From assembly GCF_900102215.1 (NCBI RefSeq), contig NZ_FNBG01000017.1, forward strand, positions 1-64,000: a DNA stretch of 64,000 nt, in the 5' to 3' direction. Position 1 is the stretch's first letter. The number at the start of each line of letters is the position of its first letter. The stretch comes from Fontibacillus panacisegetis. GTDB taxonomy: Bacteria > Bacillota > Bacilli > Paenibacillales > Paenibacillaceae. The notes under the pieces are model-generated. The model did no database searches. It saw only the letters and a list, made by a program, of their open reading frames with translations, and was not told where the DNA came from. The position numbers and the translations under genes are program-made. Shown piece after piece: positions 26,769-36,683 of this stretch.

Positions 26769-29700
26769 TCAGGTCATTTTTGGAATCCTAAAAGATACCG
26801 ACGTACCTTCACCAGAACGACTTACTATCTTTAACCCTTGTCCAAAAATTTGATTAAGTCTTCGATCGGTATTTTTAAGTCCGATTCCTTTGGTATGGTA
26901 AGTATGATCGTCAAGCAATTTATCCAGCTTTTCCTTACTCATCCCGATACCGTTGTCTTGTATAATAACATCTATATGCTTCGGTTCATCTTTGAAAGTA
27001 ATCTTTACCGTTCCTCCGCTAGAGCGTGGAAGAATACCGTGACTAACTGCATTTTCTACTATGGTCTGTATAGATAGAGGAGGCAGCCATATCGAAATAT
27101 TGTCAGGTATTTCCCACTCCACAACCAGTCTGTCACCAAACCGCTCTTGTTCAATATATAAGTATGATCGCAGTAAATCAAGCTCATGTTCCAAAGGAAC
27201 CAGACGTTGCAAATTCTTCTCACTAATGCTTATTCGCAAATAGTTTCCAAACTCTTCAAGTAATCGGAGCATTCGAGTTGGATCACTATCACTTAGCGAG
27301 GCGATAGAATTCAGTGTATTGAACAGAAAATGTGGTTGAATTTGTGCGTGAAGCCATGCAGCCTCCATAAGCATTCGTTCTCGAACAGATTGTTTGAGAT
27401 TAATCAAAGCATGCACTCTTGATTTGAATTCAACATAGCTGATGGGCTTCATAACATAATCATTAGCCCCCGCTATAAAGCCAGCGTAAACATCCTCTGG
27501 ACGGGTTCTCGCAGTAACAAGCAGAACGGGAAGCTCAGAGATCGTGAACTTGGAGCGTATTTTTTTTGCAAGCTCAAATCCAGAAACATTTGGCATCATA
27601 ACGTCAGAAATGACAAGATCCCATTCCCCATCCTCCAGCTTCTTTAAAGCATCCTCAGCCTTCGTTACTGTAGTCAAATTAAAGCGCTCAGATGGCAGCA
27701 TATTGCTAATCACCTTCAAATTAATGGGATCATCATCAACTGCAATTACTCTAGGTCTATTCTCTTGTGCAATCTCACAACGATACCACGCCTCATCCTC
27801 ATCGTTTAATGAAGAATCCCACATAGGATTATCATTACTGGTTTGAGAAATAGCGGGCTCAAAGCTGGAATTACCTTGATCTAACATTAATGAATTTATC
27901 TCATTATGCTCCAAAGCCAAAGTAAACGTAAAAGTAGAGCCCTGATAGACCTTAGTCTGTACTTCGAGCCTTCCACCATGGAGTTCAACAAGCTGTTTGC
28001 AAATACTCAAGCCAAGTCCTAATCCACTAATAGAACCCGTTAACCCGACATCTCCTTGCTCGTAAGGTTGAAAAATGCGTTGAACCGTCTCTTCATCCAT
28101 ACCAACCCCGCTATCCTTAACATGAACAAATGCTATACCTTGCTTGATCTCGGCATCCAGCACAATTTCGCCTTCGTGGGTATATTTAATAGCATTATGA
28201 ATTAAATTGAACAGAATTTGAATCAAACGATTTTCGTCTGCCATCACGCGAGGAAATGAAGCTGGTACATTCATTACAAGCTCAACCTGCTTGCCCTCTG
28301 TCAAATAGCGAAGCATGTCCAATACACCAGTTGCAACCGCTTGTAGACTCAAGCCTTGCTTATTTAACCTGATCGCTTTTTCTTTTAATAGAGTAACATC
28401 AATCAGATCATTTAATAGCAGCGACATTCTCTGTCCTACGGTAATAATTAATTTCAAATCCTTTTTCTGCTGAGACTCCAGCCTATCCTTTGATTCATCC
28501 AATACATTTTGAGCAATATTGATCATCCCATGCAGAGGATTTCTTAATTCATGCGACGTATTTGCGAGAAAATCATCTTTTACTTTATCAGCCTGTGTAA
28601 GTTTGGTCGTAAGCGTTTGGGCTCGGTAAGTCACTTTAAAAAACTTTAAAATCCAATAGGAAGCTAAACAGATTAATGAAATAATTAGATCAAACGGATA
28701 ATATGGCATGTCAAACCAGAACGAGGTTTTAATAATACCGCCAATGGTGAAATTCATCGAAAGTGCGAAACCAGACAAAAAAATTAAAAAAGCTCCATCT
28801 TTGCCTTGAACAATTCCTCGTAGCGCAAATAAAGGAACATACAGAATAGGGACCAGCACAACAAACAGTAAAAAATATCTTAAATATATAAAGGCATCCA
28901 AAGAACAAACTGCAATCACTACACAATAAATGCTGCAGATTATCGCAAATAGTCTATCTTTTTTACTTTTGGCTGTTTCGAACATTGCTTTATAGCAAAG
29001 TGTTAAAAAAAAGCAAACTCCCACATAAGCAATGATCATGATCTTGGATGACCACTCAAAATCTATAGGAATCCATGTGAACAGAAGTTTATCATCATCA
29101 CTTAATACACAAACGATCGTGCAAATAAAAGCAGCTGCAAAATAAATAATCTCGATTTGACGAAAGCCTAGTATGTAAATTACACATGAGTATATTAAGT
29201 GAAGTAATATAATGAAACACACCAAAAGCTGCATCGACTCTGACAAATATTTCTCTTTCATCACTGCAGAAGTCGTACCAAACTTAATAGAATTAGTAAA
29301 TCCGCCCGCTTCTGAAGCCTGAAAATTAGACACATGAAGCATGATGTCTATTTCTTTCGAATTTGTATGAAAAGCAGCAGTATAAGGTATACTTGCTGCT
29401 TTATTGAGCTCTTTTGTTTCAGTTGGATGGCCCATTTCATGCAGTAATTCCCCATTTATATACAATCTGAACGAGGTATTAATATTTTTAATGCGTATAC
29501 CATACAATATTGAACTATCCTTAACTAACACTTTTAAACGATAAGTTCCATATCCGTATGGAGAGTCCATGACGTTCTTATCATTGTGCCAAGACCCAGG
29601 AACCTTTACGAAAGAATTATGAGACAAGGCCGCTTCTGTCTTATCCTCATTCGGATCAATAAAAATGCCGGGATAGAACTCCCAATCTCCATTCAATGAA

Positions 29701-29891
29701 ATAGTACGTTTGTCGTCCAATCTCCATTTCTGAAGATCCATAACTCCTTGCGTAACCTTAGGCTGGCCTAGCTCTACTCTATAGCTGATCCATATTAAGC
29801 GGAAGCATAAAAGCAACAGCACAAACAGCACAAAATACAGCAGCATTTTCTTTTTTGACATTGTCTTAACTGGGGGTTTAAGTAAGTTCAT
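26769..29891 (-). CDS. 7TM-DISM hybrid sensor with two different histidine kinase cores
   Basis: Order along 1040 residues: one helix (18-37), an outer jelly-roll sensor of the DISM/glycoside-binding type (NGDWEFYPG, YRLKVLVKD), seven helices (about 215-420), a HisKA domain with SHELRNPLHGM near 446, its ATPase domain (NLIHNAIKYT, GLGLGLSICKQL), a receiver with DVMMPNVSGFE near 764, and then a second, LytS-type kinase with QIQPHFLFNTLNS near 852 and its own ATPase domain (VENAVSHGI, DNGIGMSKE). Both cores look active. Its ATG lies one base after the sortase stop codon, so translation is probably coupled. A partner may be the response regulator at 43127-44269. Confidence 0.92.
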   Translation of the reverse strand: MNLLKPPVKTMSKKKMLLYFVLFVLLLLCFRLIWISYRVELGQPKVTQGVMDLQKWRLDDKRTISLNGDWEFYPGIFIDPNEDKTEAALSHNSFVKVPGSWHNDKNVMDSPYGYGTYRLKVLVKDSSILYGIRIKNINTSFRLYINGELLHEMGHPTETKELNKAASIPYTAAFHTNSKEIDIMLHVSNFQASEAGGFTNSIKFGTTSAVMKEKYLSESMQLLVCFIILLHLIYSCVIYILGFRQIEIIYFAAAFICTIVCVLSDDDKLLFTWIPIDFEWSSKIMIIAYVGVCFFLTLCYKAMFETAKSKKDRLFAIICSIYCVVIAVCSLDAFIYLRYFLLFVVLVPILYVPLFALRGIVQGKDGAFLIFLSGFALSMNFTIGGIIKTSFWFDMPYYPFDLIISLICLASYWILKFFKVTYRAQTLTTKLTQADKVKDDFLANTSHELRNPLHGMINIAQNVLDESKDRLESQQKKDLKLIITVGQRMSLLLNDLIDVTLLKEKAIRLNKQGLSLQAVATGVLDMLRYLTEGKQVELVMNVPASFPRVMADENRLIQILFNLIHNAIKYTHEGEIVLDAEIKQGIAFVHVKDSGVGMDEETVQRIFQPYEQGDVGLTGSISGLGLGLSICKQLVELHGGRLEVQTKVYQGSTFTFTLALEHNEINSLMLDQGNSSFEPAISQTSNDNPMWDSSLNDEDEAWYRCEIAQENRPRVIAVDDDPINLKVISNMLPSERFNLTTVTKAEDALKKLEDGEWDLVISDVMMPNVSGFELAKKIRSKFTISELPVLLVTARTRPEDVYAGFIAGANDYVMKPISYVEFKSRVHALINLKQSVRERMLMEAAWLHAQIQPHFLFNTLNSIASLSDSDPTRMLRLLEEFGNYLRISISEKNLQRLVPLEHELDLLRSYLYIEQERFGDRLVVEWEIPDNISIWLPPLSIQTIVENAVSHGILPRSSGGTVKITFKDEPKHIDVIIQDNGIGMSKEKLDKLLDDHTYHTKGIGLKNTDRRLNQIFGQGLKIVSRSGEGTSVSFRIPKMT

Positions 29892-29892
29892 T

Positions 29893-30561
29893 TCATTCCT
29901 CTAATTCTGCTTGTACAATCAGACGGTGAGTAGACTTGTTTAACGGAGTACAAGTAATTAAAGTAAGCCACTTATCATTATTGTTGCTGTTCAATACTGA
30001 AATGTCCGTTGGTTCTACAACCGATATTTTAATCACCTTATAGGTGTATTTTTCGCGTTTAGTAGTTATTTTGACCAAATCTCCTAGTTCTACTTCATCC
30101 AGCCGATTAAATAAACGACCTTCTTTTCGAGCTCTGTGCGCTGCTATTGCCGCGTTACCTACCTCACCTAAAGGCGTTGTATCAGACATATGTGTAGCTG
30201 CATGCCGCATGTTCTCTTTTGTCGCTCCTTCAAGCACAGGGAGCTTCAAATCAATCTTATCTATTTCAATAACTGCTATCGGTGTCTCGCCGTTAACCTC
30301 TTCTAATGGTTCAATAGCGACCGATTCCTCTTCTTCACCCTGATCGAGCAATGTAGAAACTTGCGCATAGCTCCTCTGTATATCGGTATTAGATCTTACA
30401 GATTCCTGTGTCAGCTCCAACTGTTCGGCATCCTCTAACAATTGATTCTGTTCGTAATCCGCTTTCCATTCCAGAAGTTTGGGAGTCAACATAATCAGTA
30501 ACCCTAGTAAAATTAAAATGTACGGAATCTTGTTACGCACTATGCCACTCCCTCTCTTCAT
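29893..30561 (-). CDS. Sortase, probably class D type
   Basis: A membrane helix near the N-terminus (IPYILILLGLLIMLTPKLL) is followed by a linker and the sortase barrel. The catalytic triad is present: histidine in IAAHRARKEG near 141, cysteine in TLITCTP near 204, arginine in THRLIVQA near 213. It should join LPxTG-type proteins to the wall on the outside. I place the start at ATG 30561, which overlaps the stop of the GH18-like gene as TAATG; the frame extends further upstream without a ribosome site. It sits between GH18 and kinase genes, and an LPKTG adhesin is encoded 8 kb upstream. The class assignment is tentative. Confidence 0.85.
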   Translation of the reverse strand: MKRGSGIVRNKIPYILILLGLLIMLTPKLLEWKADYEQNQLLEDAEQLELTQESVRSNTDIQRSYAQVSTLLDQGEEEESVAIEPLEEVNGETPIAVIEIDKIDLKLPVLEGATKENMRHAATHMSDTTPLGEVGNAAIAAHRARKEGRLFNRLDEVELGDLVKITTKREKYTYKVIKISVVEPTDISVLNSNNNDKWLTLITCTPLNKSTHRLIVQAELEE

Positions 30562-31634
30562 TAAGGACTCAAAGTCTGTAAAGTACCTTCGCCAATCTCG
30601 CCTAATCTCCAAAGCGCAATGTTATAAATTCCTGCTTTCGCCGCGACATTCATCCATTGCGTCAACGTCTCGTTATCTGCATACCATACAGTATGCTGAG
30701 TTCCGTTTTCATCCTTATATTTGTAATATAAGGACCCGCTTTTTTTATCGCGAGCCGGAATTGAGAGAGTAGACTGTACAAGCATGGAAGCCTGCTTTTC
30801 TGTTAATGCCTTTACTTCACCGTTAGCAGACCAGTCAAATCCACCTAAGGACAAGGCGATCATGTGATTGCCAGGGAGCTTTTTCATCTTTTTCGCTAAA
30901 TCAGTAATCAATGCATTGTCCGCTTTAGGTCCAGGACCACTATGTGTTCCATACAGATTGTAAGCCATCATGACATATACAGGACCCTTCGGTAAAGGGA
31001 GAGATCCCACTTTCGCCTTTGGTTCAAGCACGATTCTTAAGGTTTTTCCCGAGGCATGCAATCGTTGGTACAATTCCTTATAGAAAAGGCACACATTTTT
31101 CCAATCTTTATCAGAAATCTGTTCATAGTCGATCTCCAAGCCGCCAAAACCGTAATTATTGACCGTTTCCACCAGTTCATCAATATGCTGTGTCCGACTT
31201 GTTTTCGAAGATACCAGCCTAGTTACAAGATTGGGATCTTTCTGAACCACTTTACCTTGACTATCAAAACGATCATTAACCACAGTTAGCGTTACGTCGG
31301 CCAGCCCGTTATTTCCAGTAGTAACCAGAATCTGAGGCATGCCTTCAATCATTTTTTCGGTAAAATACAACTTATCCTGATCGTTAAAATAAGCCGCAAA
31401 CAACTGCAAACTATCTATATGGTCGCCCAGCTGCTGCAAGTCCTCTAACCCCGATTCCCATTGCCAATCCGTTATCCAAGCTGATAATTTCGGCTCAGGT
31501 GTCTTTGTCATAGGCATATCCTTCATATATATATTGTCTTTCTTCACAATAGATATCAAAATAGCACCTAAAATAACAAGACTTAGTACAGCTGCGACTG
31601 CGATCCCGTTTCGTGTTCGCCTTTTTCTTGGCAC
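30561..31634 (-). CDS. GH18-like membrane-anchored glycosidase
   Basis: An N-terminal helix (AVAAVLSLVILGAILISIV) anchors an outer TIM barrel of the GH18 type. The active-site strand reads FGGLEIDYEQ near residue 168: the last aspartate and the catalytic glutamate fit D-x-x-D-x-D-x-E, but the first aspartate is glycine and the second is glutamate. YVMMAYNLYG near 225 and the end LWRLGEIGEG fit SleL/YaaH-type proteins. It may cut or trim the polymer made by the nearby synthase. The start is a GTG nine bases after AAGGGA. Activity is likely but altered catalysis is possible. Confidence 0.8.
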   Translation of the reverse strand: MPRKRRTRNGIAVAAVLSLVILGAILISIVKKDNIYMKDMPMTKTPEPKLSAWITDWQWESGLEDLQQLGDHIDSLQLFAAYFNDQDKLYFTEKMIEGMPQILVTTGNNGLADVTLTVVNDRFDSQGKVVQKDPNLVTRLVSSKTSRTQHIDELVETVNNYGFGGLEIDYEQISDKDWKNVCLFYKELYQRLHASGKTLRIVLEPKAKVGSLPLPKGPVYVMMAYNLYGTHSGPGPKADNALITDLAKKMKKLPGNHMIALSLGGFDWSANGEVKALTEKQASMLVQSTLSIPARDKKSGSLYYKYKDENGTQHTVWYADNETLTQWMNVAAKAGIYNIALWRLGEIGEGTLQTLSP

Positions 31635-31659
31635 TGCGTACAGTCCCTTCTATCCATGA

Positions 31660-33429
31660 TTAGAACGTATCCATCGTCCAGTTTACAGCAGTATTCACAG
31701 CCTTTTTCACACGACTGACCACACCTTCAATCCCTGAAAGCTTCAGGCTGTACTTAAAGGATGAATCGTCACTTTCATTTCCAGGTGACGTAACCTGTAG
31801 ATCCTCAAATACCCCATCATAAATATCATCTTTTTCGTTCTGTTCATTATATTTAGCTTCAAGAGCGATTCCACCGATTGATATAGAAGGATCAACCTGC
31901 AGATTCTCAACCAGCAGCTGATCGTCAACAATGATTTTCAAGGATTGTCCCACAAGCTCAACTTCGAAATTTCTCGAATTGCGAATGTTAACAGGGTAAT
32001 CATGCTTATCACTCGTGACGCCTGATGCTGTCTGTTCCTTCGTGTAGACGGAAGCCTTGTCAAATGCCAAATCTTCTTCCTTCCATTGTAGCTCATCTAA
32101 TGGCTGACTGAATACTGGCTTATCCGTTGATCCTGGCTTTTGTTCCTCTACAATAATATTGTTATTTTCTAAGTAGACGTGCAGTGATGTTTTCTTAACT
32201 TTATCATATCGTAAGTAAACGCCCTGTTTACCTATAACATTACCGGAAGCTTTAAATGACACCTTGACATCGCGCTGATCGCTGCTTCCATTAAGATACA
32301 TTTTACCTGATCCTGCAGGCGGTGATGTTAATATGATCATATTCTCGTCAAACTCGGCTACACCGCCAAGCATATTCCATTTCCCGGCTTCATCTTCATC
32401 TCCACGAACAAATTGCATCGTATTCCCGGTATCCTTTCTTATTTTCATAAGAAGGTGATTGGTAGACCAGTAGGAAGCGGGTTGGATTCTGGTCAGGTCA
32501 TAAATATCATCATCCTTGCTGTTTAGAGTCTGACCCTCCCGATTAAAATGCATCTGGAACATGTTGTGAATATTACTCGAATTCGCATTCAGCACAAGGG
32601 GATTCATTCCTTCTCCTAGTGCATTGGAGTGCATTATCATATAAACCGATGGAACATATCCCAAAGTATCTGTATATATATCCTGCATCAATTTATAGTC
32701 ACCCTGAATACGTGCTTCCATTTCATCACGATCCTCAATCGGAATCATGTTCTCATCACGAATAAAATCCATTAGATAGTGGTTGTAATACTCAATGTTT
32801 TCTTTGTCCGTCAGCTCGTTCTCATCCTTGACCCCAATATAACGCCCTTCTTTATCGAAGACATTAATGTAGGTTAGACGATACCCATTCGTTCCGAGCT
32901 CCCAGTACCCGGTCTTGGCCATCTTCAACATGTCTTTCGGCTGCAAAAATTTTCTGTCGCTGTTCCCCATTTTATTCGCGTAAGACAAAAAAGTTGCTTT
33001 ATAATTATATTTTTCTAGCAAGGGCTGCGCAAACAAACTGGAATCATTGCGACCATCTTCAAAAGATAAAAATAATGCTTTTGGCGGCAACGGCTTTCCC
33101 TTCGTATAAAAATCAGTAATATCTTGTTGAGAGATCGTACGATATCCTTGATCATACAATGCCCCCAGTTGTTCATCCAACTGATTCTTGGCAACGAGCT
33201 TTGAGCTCGCACTGCGCCCTACTCCAAAATATGAGATTGCAATAAAGCCCTGATCCTCCTGCATCCATGCAGTCTTGTCCGGCTCCTCGTATCTCTGCAC
33301 ATCAAAAACCGCATCAATTAACAAGGCGATCAGCGCGAGCAAAATGACGGTTTGGATAATAGTTTTGATTACTTTATTAATATTTTTCTTCCGCACATTC
33401 AAGGCAGAATTTGTTTGCTTTTTTACCAT
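31660..33429 (-). CDS. Membrane-anchored polysaccharide-deacetylase-like protein
   Basis: After one membrane helix (VIKTIIQTVILLALIALLI), residues 65-350 resemble a NodB-type deacetylase: LFLSFEDGRNDSS replaces the usual TFDD, and TGYWELGTNGYRL lies where an HxxxH metal site is expected, but the histidines are absent. Residues 350-560 are beta-rich and may bind sugar (GGIALEAKYN). The enzyme may be inactive or use another mechanism. PgaB-type partners of exopolysaccharide synthases pair deacetylase and hydrolase domains; here the GH18-like partner is encoded next door. I prefer ATG 33429, with GTGAGG nine bases before it, over upstream starts overlapping the glycosyltransferase stop. Confidence 0.7.
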   Translation of the reverse strand: MVKKQTNSALNVRKKNINKVIKTIIQTVILLALIALLIDAVFDVQRYEEPDKTAWMQEDQGFIAISYFGVGRSASSKLVAKNQLDEQLGALYDQGYRTISQQDITDFYTKGKPLPPKALFLSFEDGRNDSSLFAQPLLEKYNYKATFLSYANKMGNSDRKFLQPKDMLKMAKTGYWELGTNGYRLTYINVFDKEGRYIGVKDENELTDKENIEYYNHYLMDFIRDENMIPIEDRDEMEARIQGDYKLMQDIYTDTLGYVPSVYMIMHSNALGEGMNPLVLNANSSNIHNMFQMHFNREGQTLNSKDDDIYDLTRIQPASYWSTNHLLMKIRKDTGNTMQFVRGDEDEAGKWNMLGGVAEFDENMIILTSPPAGSGKMYLNGSSDQRDVKVSFKASGNVIGKQGVYLRYDKVKKTSLHVYLENNNIIVEEQKPGSTDKPVFSQPLDELQWKEEDLAFDKASVYTKEQTASGVTSDKHDYPVNIRNSRNFEVELVGQSLKIIVDDQLLVENLQVDPSISIGGIALEAKYNEQNEKDDIYDGVFEDLQVTSPGNESDDSSFKYSLKLSGIEGVVSRVKKAVNTAVNWTMDTF

Positions 33430-33443
33430 TTCTGCCATCCTCA

Positions 33444-35333
33444 CTATATCGAATTCGTTCGATTTTTATTTCGTTGTTGCTTTCTGGCTTCCTTCTTCAG
33501 TCTTGCCTCAATATCCTGCGGCGTTTCTCTAGTACCCCATGTAGACTTCCAGAAGGTAACCCATGCTACTGGCATTTGCCACAACAATACAAACTCATAG
33601 AAAATACAGAAGACAAAACCAAATACCCACAGCTTACTTTTGCGGAAGAGCAAATGTGCCAGACTCATGAGCAGCGCCATCAACAAAAGTCCCATGAGAA
33701 AAGTACCTGGAAAAACACCATAAACTAACGGAACAAAAACGAGATTATACAACACGACAACGGGTGCTGCGATCGGTACAATGAGACCAATGTAGAAAAA
33801 CAACGCCATAAACGGCTCTTTTTTCCAAATAAATCCTGCCGCTCGAAGTGATTCTCTTAGCCATGAGCGTTTCCAACGCATCTGCTGTTTTAAGAACACT
33901 TTGTTATCCGAAGGAACAATCGTTGAACAGATCGCCGAATCTTGATATCCGGTACGATGCGTCTTAAGGATAAAGTTCGTCATACTCCGATCATCACCAA
34001 AGGTAGCAGGCTGACCAAGGAATTTCTGGTTCAACCAAGCATCTTTATGTTTAAGAATCAAATCTTTGCGGTAACAAGATAACGGACCAGAGAGACAACT
34101 TACACTATCGAACCAAGACTCTGCAGCCTTCATAATACGAAATGCAATATAATATCGCACAGTCTGAAGTTTCGTCAATGAATTGGTATATTTGTTCTCT
34201 ACATCGGTACGACCAGCAACACCGCCCATTTTAGGATCTTGGAAAGGTTGTACGAGATGCCGGATTGCATCCGGCTCAAGGAAGCTGTCTGAATCGACGA
34301 ATACGACCAAATCATGACGGGCTACTTCTACCCCTTTGACCAAAGCTTCGCGTTTTCCTGCATTTTGCTGCTGAACAATAACCTTGAGCCGATCTCTAGT
34401 GTTATAACGCTCCGCTTCATTATGAATGGTCTCAATCATTCGCTCAATCTGTTCGACAGAACGGTCAGTTGATCGGTCATCTACAACGATAACTTCAAGC
34501 TTATCAACCGGATAATCCTGATTCATGCAGCTTAAAATGGTTCGGTGAATCCATTGCTCCTCATTAAAACAAGGGATAACTATAGATACACCTGGAGTAT
34601 AATCCGGATTCACAGGAACATCCCTGAACAATGCTCCGAATAAATATCGGGTCAACAGAAACAAGGCTGCAATCAGACTATACAGATACAAAACAATATT
34701 GTACTTAAAATAAATAATGCTCTCGATACGCATGAGCATGATAAAAAGCACTGAGAATAACAAGAACGTACTTGCTGCATACACAGAATAACCCCAGCGT
34801 TTCTTCTGAAAATACTCCGTTAACGGCTTAACAAACTCTACGGCGATCATTAGTTGTTCTTTGTGATCGCCTTCCTCAGTCTCATGTTGCTGCATAAACA
34901 AACGGACAACAGTTGCATCAGTCTGCACCAATGATTCGAAACCTTCCGGCATTGTGCCCGGTGGAATGCGAAATTTCACCTTTATTTTATTACCGACAGT
35001 CAATTCAGGAGATGGCTCGTTAACAACAACCAATAGCCCAGTAGACGAAATATCCGCTGCCTTGCCCTTTATCCCATTTTTTTTGGTGCGTCCTTCAGGG
35101 ATAATATGCACATCAAAATCGGCAACGTATCTGAGACTAAGCATTCTCATTTTGTTGAGGTATTCGGCATCCAATGTGGCCGAATCCTGCTCAGATCCCC
35201 GAATACCTCTTCGGTCTGCAACGTGACGAATTTGTTCCGGATCAGGTACATATGACAGCGTCCGCCGATCTGGTCGCGTAACGGTCAGTTTCTCCTCAGT
35301 AACTTTTTTATTTTTTTTTCTGAACACGATCAA
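33444..35333 (-). CDS. Processive family-2 glycosyltransferase with N-terminal PilZ domain
   Basis: Residues 60-165 form a PilZ domain with the DISSTGLLV turn (D-x-S-x-x-G) and an arginine pair upstream (RRGIR near 42 and RMLSLR near 63), so c-di-GMP binding is possible but spacing is unusual. Two helices (183-235) lead into a cytoplasmic GT-A domain with VVDDRS near 284, VDSDSF near 344, the GDDR acceptor motif near 445, and QQMRW (Q-x-x-R-W) near 483, followed by four or five helices. This is the layout of cellulose, hyaluronan and PNAG synthases. It should build and export a beta-linked polymer, with c-di-GMP as activator. Start is TTG 35333 or GTG 35327. Confidence 0.9.
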   Translation of the reverse strand: MIVFRKKNKKVTEEKLTVTRPDRRTLSYVPDPEQIRHVADRRGIRGSEQDSATLDAEYLNKMRMLSLRYVADFDVHIIPEGRTKKNGIKGKAADISSTGLLVVVNEPSPELTVGNKIKVKFRIPPGTMPEGFESLVQTDATVVRLFMQQHETEEGDHKEQLMIAVEFVKPLTEYFQKKRWGYSVYAASTFLLFSVLFIMLMRIESIIYFKYNIVLYLYSLIAALFLLTRYLFGALFRDVPVNPDYTPGVSIVIPCFNEEQWIHRTILSCMNQDYPVDKLEVIVVDDRSTDRSVEQIERMIETIHNEAERYNTRDRLKVIVQQQNAGKREALVKGVEVARHDLVVFVDSDSFLEPDAIRHLVQPFQDPKMGGVAGRTDVENKYTNSLTKLQTVRYYIAFRIMKAAESWFDSVSCLSGPLSCYRKDLILKHKDAWLNQKFLGQPATFGDDRSMTNFILKTHRTGYQDSAICSTIVPSDNKVFLKQQMRWKRSWLRESLRAAGFIWKKEPFMALFFYIGLIVPIAAPVVVLYNLVFVPLVYGVFPGTFLMGLLLMALLMSLAHLLFRKSKLWVFGFVFCIFYEFVLLWQMPVAWVTFWKSTWGTRETPQDIEARLKKEARKQQRNKNRTNSI

Positions 35334-35349
35334 ATCCCCAATCCTTTAA

Positions 35350-36663
35350 TTACAGACTCCAGTATGTGTAGCCTTGACTCTCATACTGTGATTTGGAAAA
35401 TGCACCCTTGATATCAAACAAAATTTTTGATTGTTCGCGATGGAACATTCCGTCAAAATCAGAAATGCCCATTTGCAAAAATTGTTGATGAGCAACAGCG
35501 ACTACAACAACGTTAAGGTCCTTCAAGGATGACATCTCGGTCAACTCTATTTCATATTCATGATGAGCTTGTTCAGAATCTACCAAAGGATCAGCTATAA
35601 GCGGAGAAATACCGTAATCCTGTAATTCTCTCACGATGTCTATAACTTTAGAATTGCGTATGTCAGGACAGTCTTCCTTAAAAGAAAGTCCCAGAATACC
35701 GATTCTAGTATTTCTGAAATCAAGTTGTTGCCGCACAAGCATTTTTATAATGTGCTGTGCAATAAATTTACCCATCCCATCGTTAATATGTCGACCTGCC
35801 AAAATGATTTTGGAATGATATCCCGTATCTTCAGCTTTATAAGTTAAATAATATGGATCGATTCCGATGCAATGTCCTCCAACCAGACCGGGTTTGAAAT
35901 TCAGAAAATTCCATTTTGTTCCTGCGGCACCAAGCACAGCGTTAGTATCAATATTCATTTCATGAAACAACATCGACAATTCATTCATAAAAGCAATATT
36001 AATATCGCGCTGTGCATTCTCAATGACTTTAGCTGCTTCAGCCACTCTGATACTGTCCGCTCTGTATACACCTGCTTCGATGATCAGTTCATAGATTCGG
36101 GATACTAGATCAAGTGCTTCCTCATCATTTCCAGATACAATCTTGACGATATTTTCAAGGCGATGAACTTTGTCCCCCGGGTTTATTCGTTCCGGCGAAT
36201 ACCCAACCTTAAAATCCTGCCCACACTTTAGCCCAGATTCAGCTTCCAAAATCGGGATGCACACTTCTTCCGTTACTCCTGGGTAAACTGTTGATTCATA
36301 CACAACTACTGATCCCTTGCTTAATTTGCTGGCAACTACCCGGCTTGCGCTCTGTACAAATTGCAGATCCGGAACATTGCCGCTTTGCACAGGAGTAGGA
36401 ACAGCAACGATGAAGCAGCGCACTCCCTGAAGCTGATCTGCATCTGCAGTAAATGATACGTTACAATCCCGGATAACCTCGTCACCAACATCACCTGTTA
36501 CATCAATACCGCTGAGATATTTATTAACCTTTTCCTGGCTGGCATCATAACCAATTACGTTCAATTTTCTCGAAAATGCTACAGCTAGTGGCAAACCGAC
36601 ATATCCCAGTCCGACTACCCCTATTTTCTCCTCATGATTTGCAATACGATCATACAGATTCAT
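35350..36663 (-). CDS. Nucleotide-sugar 6-dehydrogenase (UDP-HexNAc type, TviB/WbpO-like)
   Basis: An N-terminal Rossmann fold (VVGLGYVGLPLAVAF) binds NAD. The catalytic cysteine is in GGHCIGIDPYYLTYKA near residue 263, and the loop GYHSKIILAGRHINDGM is typical of the branch that oxidises UDP-GlcNAc or UDP-GalNAc to the uronic acid, rather than UDP-glucose. Length 437 is normal. It lies between the deacetylase lipoprotein and the synthase (gaps of about 20 bp), so it probably supplies an acidic amino-sugar donor for the polymer. GGGGA precedes the ATG by nine bases. Substrate choice is inference. Confidence 0.88.
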   Translation of the reverse strand: MNLYDRIANHEEKIGVVGLGYVGLPLAVAFSRKLNVIGYDASQEKVNKYLSGIDVTGDVGDEVIRDCNVSFTADADQLQGVRCFIVAVPTPVQSGNVPDLQFVQSASRVVASKLSKGSVVVYESTVYPGVTEEVCIPILEAESGLKCGQDFKVGYSPERINPGDKVHRLENIVKIVSGNDEEALDLVSRIYELIIEAGVYRADSIRVAEAAKVIENAQRDINIAFMNELSMLFHEMNIDTNAVLGAAGTKWNFLNFKPGLVGGHCIGIDPYYLTYKAEDTGYHSKIILAGRHINDGMGKFIAQHIIKMLVRQQLDFRNTRIGILGLSFKEDCPDIRNSKVIDIVRELQDYGISPLIADPLVDSEQAHHEYEIELTEMSSLKDLNVVVVAVAHQQFLQMGISDFDGMFHREQSKILFDIKGAFSKSQYESQGYTYWSL

Positions 36664-36683
36664 ATCTATTCATCCCCGTTTTT

